64,000 bases of DNA, taken from NCBI GenBank assembly GCA_033030425.1, contig JAUFSD010000007.1:1054001-1118000 (forward strand). Reading direction: 5' to 3'. Positions 58,974-64,000 of this stretch are shown piece by piece (the stretch's first letter is position 1; each line of letters opens with the position of its first letter). Made by a program: the position numbers and the translations under genes. The notes beneath the pieces were generated by a model that ran no database searches, had not been told where the DNA came from, and saw nothing but the letters and a program-made list of their open reading frames with translations. Source of the stretch: Verpa conica (lineage: Eukaryota; Ascomycota; Pezizomycetes; Pezizales; Morchellaceae).

Positions 58974-59160
58974 GGGACTTGTAATTGATATAGCCGCCAC
59001 TGCGGAAGGATACATGGAAATCGCCACACAGGACATGCATTGTGCCAACACCCGCGACCGAGAAACTTATACCGCTGGGTTCGGTAATGTACCTGCCAAT
59101 GACCGAGCCCCTAAACTCGCCCAACAATTGCGAGATATCGCCTTAGCCCTTCCAAAATAG
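58870..59160 (+). CDS. small hypothetical protein, 96 aa
   Basis: An intronless frame has a polar Ser/Glu/Pro-rich N-terminus of about 30 residues. A compact segment follows (VNIETLNFEGLVIDIAATAE ... YMEIATQDMHCANTRDRETY), ending in a Leu-rich helix (APKLAQQLRDIALALPK). Composition and the long promoter-like leader suggest a real gene, but I do not recognise the family. Sequence after the stop is T/C-rich like a 3' end. Confidence 0.5.
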   Translation: MSSSPKKSEQISEAEGPQPSSTGSKTVNIETLNFEGLVIDIAATAEGYMEIATQDMHCANTRDRETYTAGFGNVPANDRAPKLAQQLRDIALALPK

Positions 59161-61554
59161 GACAGAAATCGAATCTGGCACAGATTGGCATCGGAGGCAT
59201 TGTATTTTGCTTTCTTTTCTTCTCTTTTTCTTATCCTGTGAAGGTATAAAAGCGTTCTAAATCTTTCCGTACATTGATATGGTGATCATGCATCGGAGGT
59301 GGTTATTTGGTTTTTCTTCCTAATGAGCATTATGCTTGTATTCTGAGTATTTTAGCAGGTGTTAGTTCCTTGGTACTTCAGTCTTTTTATTCTGGACGAC
59401 TCATACACTTTAGTTTTTTCCCAACCAATGATGCATTCGAGTCTTTTTCCTTTGTAGGCGCAACATAGGCTTTGGGCAAACAGAGATGTACCTATGTGAT
59501 AAAATTTGAAGTCGCTCATAAGCCGAGTTCGGGCCCATGTGATGTTGCCCGGCTCGGGGCCAGAGTGCTGCAAACGCCGAAAAATCGTTTCCCCAGAACC
59601 TCCACGATGGGATTTGGCAATACCTACAGTTGTCAAAGCAGGGCACTATTAGCCAACCTCTAACCGTATAGTAGGGTAACAGTCCAAACTTACCAACTCA
59701 GACGACTCCGCGGCGAAGCAGATAGGAACGCCTTGTTCGAGTTATCTCGCTGCCATTTTCAATGGTTAATGATAGCTATTGTAACTTGTAACCCGGTTGT
59801 GCAGGTGTTATCATATTGGAAATTTCCTGCTCCAGATGTCCCTTCGATGGGTTAAAAATTTTTGTACCCGCGGGAGGGGAAACTTGATGCTAATCTTGTT
59901 TCATCATAGGAGTCAGATTACACTAGTTTGATTGAATTCCCAAAAGGCCCAAAGCCCCACTACGAGCAACAATAATCTTATCTCCGAATCCCGAAGGAAC
60001 TAGACCGTTTCTTCAAAATATCCCTAGGATCCAAGGCTTTTTTAGGCGCAAACTAAACAAATTCTAAATAAGGTTATCTTGTTCGATGATAGCTGAGAGT
60101 CCTTGGGGGACTTAGTCGGGGAAATCATACTCTTATACATCGGAAACCGTACTTTATGCTGCGTGGGTTTATTGATTCCGGAAGCGAACTGTTTCGTCGG
60201 TCCTAGAAAGGCCTAGAATAAAGGTAGGAGTTAGCCCTTCATCCTCGAGATCACCCGATTCCATGTTTGTCAACTAGTAACGAAGATTGTACTTACTAGG
60301 TCTATGATGTAGTTAAGGCATCCCCTCACTCAAAATAAAGTTTAGTTATTTGAAGGTCTGTTTGGCCCGGGGGACGCTGAATAGTTCAACCAAACCCTCA
60401 GCTCCATGAGGGTCAAACAAAATCAAATACTGTGCAAGGACAATGGCCTGGTATTTGAGTGAGTATCCCGTCCCTGAGATTTTGGTATCGAGCAGTAGCA
60501 CATCCTCGTTGGCCCAAGACAGGCACATACCACCAAGACAGATAGGCATCATGATCAACTCACCAACACCCACCTCTACCAGTACCCACCCTTAGAGGCT
60601 AATCACATATACTGACTCCACTTCGATAACAGAGTCGTTTCTAGATGGGGTGTAGAACCACGATAGAGCGGCCTGAAGACTCCTCCGTAGTGTGAAGTCA
60701 CACTTATAGATTGAGAGACAGCCGTTTGGTTACCGAGACGGTTATGGTCTTTACCATAAGCCTCGATCGAAGCAGGCATGGTCTTGATATGGTAGCTGTG
60801 TCGGGAGCCCTAAATCCCACAAAACGATGGTTAATGCGCAGGCCACGCCAAGCAGTTGATGGGTAAAGATGAGGATCTTGTGTCAAAGTTTGCTAATCTT
60901 CGAGGGAGGCAGCGTGTACTATCAAGTCTGGGCTAGCATTCAGTAGCATGTTCTCTCAAGCGGACCCGAAGGAGTCCCCAGCCGCTTCCCTTTCCTAGAG
61001 TTGTTTGTTTGATGCTACGGCTGACGGTTGATTGCCTGGCTCTGGCTCTGGTTGGTAGGAGTTGGACATGGCTGGGCGTCCTAATTTCACTGGTAAAAGA
61101 CAAAGCATTCGAGCTAATCTAATCCATACAGCTAGTTATGGTCGGATGGCGAGCTTGAAATCTGCGGCCGCCATACCCTTTTCAACCATTCATTTGCCGT
61201 GCCCTAATCGGGTATAGCCTCACGTGACAAATCACATACTATCACTCGACTTTGGCTCTCAATAACAAAGCCGTAGGCTATGTGTTCCCCACCCGACTCT
61301 TCGCATGTATCCGTACTTCACTATACCACATGTACTCCTAGATCCGTTAGAAGCCAAAAAAATTCAAAGCTATTATAATTTCCGCCCTAACAGATAGTTT
61401 CCACTCTAAACATAGGGTAATAGACCAATCATAGCCCACCCAGTATACCATACAATTCCTTGAGGTTATTTTTAAATTGATCCCTCTAAATCCAATTCTT
61501 GGGAGTTTCGTTGTTACCCTAGAGATATCCTCGAGAATAAAAAGACGGGACTGA

Positions 61555-61573
61555 TTTTTTGGGGGGGGAGGGG
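61555..61573 (+). repeat. T6-G8-A-GGGG tract
   Basis: The same arrangement as at 15170-15190: a T run, then G8, then A and further G. Confidence 0.85.
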
Positions 61574-61713
61574 CTAAGAAAGAGTTTTATGTAGCGTTTT
61601 ATGCGAGTTCTAAAACGTCTCGTTTTGCTTTACTTTTACAAGCTACTAGCATATAGATTGGTTGTCTTAGTAGGATATACTTCGTTAACTAAAGGTGCCG
61701 TATTTGACTAAGT

Positions 61714-61905
61714 TCATTCTATGCCTTTACTAGAAGAGCCAAACCCAACAGGTCCGTAAGTAAGAACCTTCCTAGCGCTATCCAAATACATCACATAGTA
61801 TGCCCATGTATGACCGCAAACAGCAACTCCAATCGCGACATCATGGTTCATGTATGTTCTTTCTCGCCAAGCATGCTTGAAGTTTGTAGGCTCTTCGCAC
61901 CTCAT
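61714..61905 (-). pseudogene. possible gene fragment, unknown family
   Basis: A 63-codon frame with strongly protein-like content: NHDVAIGVAVCGHTWAYYVM followed by YLDSARKVLTYGPVGFGSS. A possible AG acceptor stands just before its ATG. No partner exons could be found on either side, so it looks like an isolated exon or a fragment of a decayed or duplicated gene. I do not recognise the family. Confidence 0.3.
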
Positions 61906-64000
61906 ACGCTGATTTGATATTAGGCTCTAGTAAGAAAGGCCACAAAATATAGTTATATCTATGGGACCCTATCCTAACTGGTGAATGATCTATCGGGTAT
62001 ATTTATACATTTGATTAGTGAGTGATAGTATATTTATCTATAGAGAGCAGAAATGACTGTGGCAGCTATGGGGGACTGCCGAGGACTATCGGGTGGCTTT
62101 ATATTATGCTGAACTAAGTAAGAATCGCAGGGCCCTATGGCCGGTTGTGGACTGGATTCTCTTTCTCTGGGCGGACTACTAGCTGTAGTCCACCTAGTAT
62201 CTAGATCCTTCAGAGGCCCCTAATAGATGTAAACATTGAATATTTTCAGCATCCGGGGTCTGCGAGAGAAGAACCCTTGCAGGAATTATTCACTTAGCAA
62301 TGCTTTTACTTCTGAAGTCTAGGAGACATATTTTTCCTCAAAGGTTCCCTGAGAAAGTCATTACAGGAATGTGTTGACGTGAGGCGGTAGAGGAGGGGGC
62401 TGAAGGTAAATTGTGTAGGTTGTGGAGGGACTAGTAGTCGCAGAGCAAGGCACTCTGCACGGGTGTCAGAAATGGATGTAAGGGTTGAGTTGGAGACTGT
62501 TTTTCTGGGTACTCAAATGCCGTTCTATGATTTCCTAAAGCAAAAGCGCTTGTAGGAATTAATAGAGATATTCGATATGTAATTATAAATTTCTACTACA
62601 GGGCCCCAAGGGGACCGAAAGTCCTGTAGGTGCTACTGTAAAAGAAACAAGGGGTAAAAGTCGGCCTTTGAGGAGTAGTAGTATGGGGCTATCACCGTTA
62701 TCAAACCCGCCAGTAGACATAAAGTCTATCCGGGAAGTGGCTCGATATACTAGGGATTCTAGTGATGCCGGTGGCTGAGACGATGGTACGGGGTATAGTG
62801 AGGGTAAAGAGGAGTTGATGGGAGTAAAGATGTATGTAGCAGTTTACTCAGGTTAAGGGGGGGTGGACTGTTGTATTCTCCCAGCCCCCACTGTTTGAAT
62901 CATAGGGACCAGAAGAACTCTGGGAGGTGAGAGGCCTGTCATTGTCAGCGAGATGAGAGTTATAGACCTGAGGAAGGTTTAGTTATGGATGGACAAGATC
63001 GTTAGGAGTCTATATCATTGCTCGTAACTAGATGTTTTATAGCGAGAGGAGGCTGGAAAAGGGGGAAGGAGCAAGGAGGATGTTGGAATAGAATGGTGAT
63101 AATATGATGTCATTTCTGAGAACTTTTACATCCTGATAGGCCCCTTATCAGAGCACGGGAATTGAAGATTGGGGACGCCTATCTAAAACAACACGCTCCT
63201 ACGGCAACACTAAACCGAGTTGCTGGGTATTACCGCGCAAGGTGTCTCCGGGGACCTCCAAGCTCCTGGGACAAAACGAACTCCATAGTAGTCTCGCGCG
63301 TCACCAGGTTAAGTTTGGGGACGAGACTAACTTCATGGTGTCCATTTACGTTTATGCTTACTCAGGCCCTCAAGTTACAGCCACTTAAGTACCTATGTGT
63401 ATCTTGCAGCTGATTCGCGATCGAGACACAATCAAAGACCATCTGGTTATAGTTCCCTATATTAGAATCATAGATTCTCCTTCCAGTGCTCCGGACGAAT
63501 AAACTGGTTCATGCCGCTCGGTCTTCCCGAGGCTTTGGATTCTTAGTCCAGTCTCTGTTTTTTACTCAAATGATGTATTTACCTTAACACCTGTGGCTAA
63601 GTACTCTGTAAGCCCTTATTATCTTAGATTACTTATGTGGCTTGAAAAAGTATATTAAGGTGCATTCTTGAGGTCACAGCATATTATGCTATTGTAATTT
63701 GCTACCCCGCAGCGTAATAAATATATGTATTGGCTAACCTAAAAAGGTTCTGTAATGGGATATTCCGGACCCGGGGGATAGGTCGTGAGAGGCGGAGGCT
63801 GCATTAAGTAGCTATATTCGCTGAAAAGTCTGCCGTATGGTACATCATAGAAGCTTAGCTAGAACTCGTACCCAAGCAGCAGATTTTATTTTTCAGCGAG
63901 TGAAGAGATCCCAAATGCGATGCTAATGGAGAAATCCGAACAAGATCAGCTTTCCGTCTCCCATCGATAACTACCTACCTATTCTAGAGTGTATCCGGAT

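Larger units (their letters stand above)
59161..64000. other. gene-free interval to the right edge
   Basis: Apart from a possible gene fragment at 61714-61905 and a T6G8 tract at 61555-61573, nothing can be supported. Short frames on both strands, such as 60573-60346 on the minus strand, look partly protein-like but lack splice context. Sequence is moderately AT-rich throughout. Confidence 0.45.

Overview
The window looks like nuclear DNA of a filamentous ascomycete. Genes are interrupted by short introns, mostly 44-76 nt, with GTANGT-like donors and CTAAC-like branch points. Promoters have TATA boxes and C/T-rich leaders. The recognisable proteins are fungal: an ENA-type cation ATPase, a Dal5-like transporter, a Fig1-like membrane protein, an Aim3/Bbc1 C-terminal-domain protein and an ELO elongase. 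Only about nine supportable genes lie in 64 kb, separated by long gene-free stretches with mobile-element debris. That density suits a repeat-rich Pezizomycete such as a truffle (Tuber type), but the genus is an inference.

Layout. 0.16-0.7 kb: a doubtful hypothetical reading frame. 0.7-3.6 kb: gene-free, with a micro-insertion, a MITE-like element and a 42-bp palindrome. 3.66-4.93 kb (-): Fig1-like four-TM protein. 4.9-8.4 kb: gene-free. 8.55-12.71 kb (+): ENA P-type ATPase with three exons and one unusually long intron. 15.46-17.83 kb (+): an anion:cation symporter (MFS) in 15 exons, all in frame, visible only after splicing by hand. 18.16-20.46 kb (-): a 718-aa hypothetical protein with a zinc-ribbon-like N-terminus, converging on the MFS gene. 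20.5-27.8 kb: gene desert. 28.55-29.63 kb (+): an Asp/Glu-rich protein. 33.12-35.15 kb (+): Aim3/Bbc1-type actin-patch protein. 39.87-41.26 kb (-): a P/S/T-rich secreted or membrane protein. 41-50.8 kb: gene desert holding most of the tiny retroposon insertions. 50.80-51.97 kb (+): fatty-acid elongase with a QxxHH box. 54.22-54.63 kb (-): small free-standing chromodomain protein. 58.87-59.16 kb (+): small conserved-looking protein behind an overlapping upstream ORF. 59-64 kb: gene-free apart from one possible gene fragment.

The genes do not form a cluster or shared pathway. They are separate housekeeping, transport and membrane functions: Na+/K+ efflux, organic anion or vitamin uptake, Ca2+-linked fusion, endocytic actin, and lipid elongation.

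The most unusual signal is a set of micro-insertions of 27-47 bp, each bounded by perfect 15-16 bp direct repeats. They carry either a poly(A) tail preceded by AATAAA or a simple-repeat tail joined to a shared AT-rich end (plus-strand form close to TCATAAATACAT). They look like extremely 5'-truncated products of target-primed reverse transcription and may define a small retroposon family.
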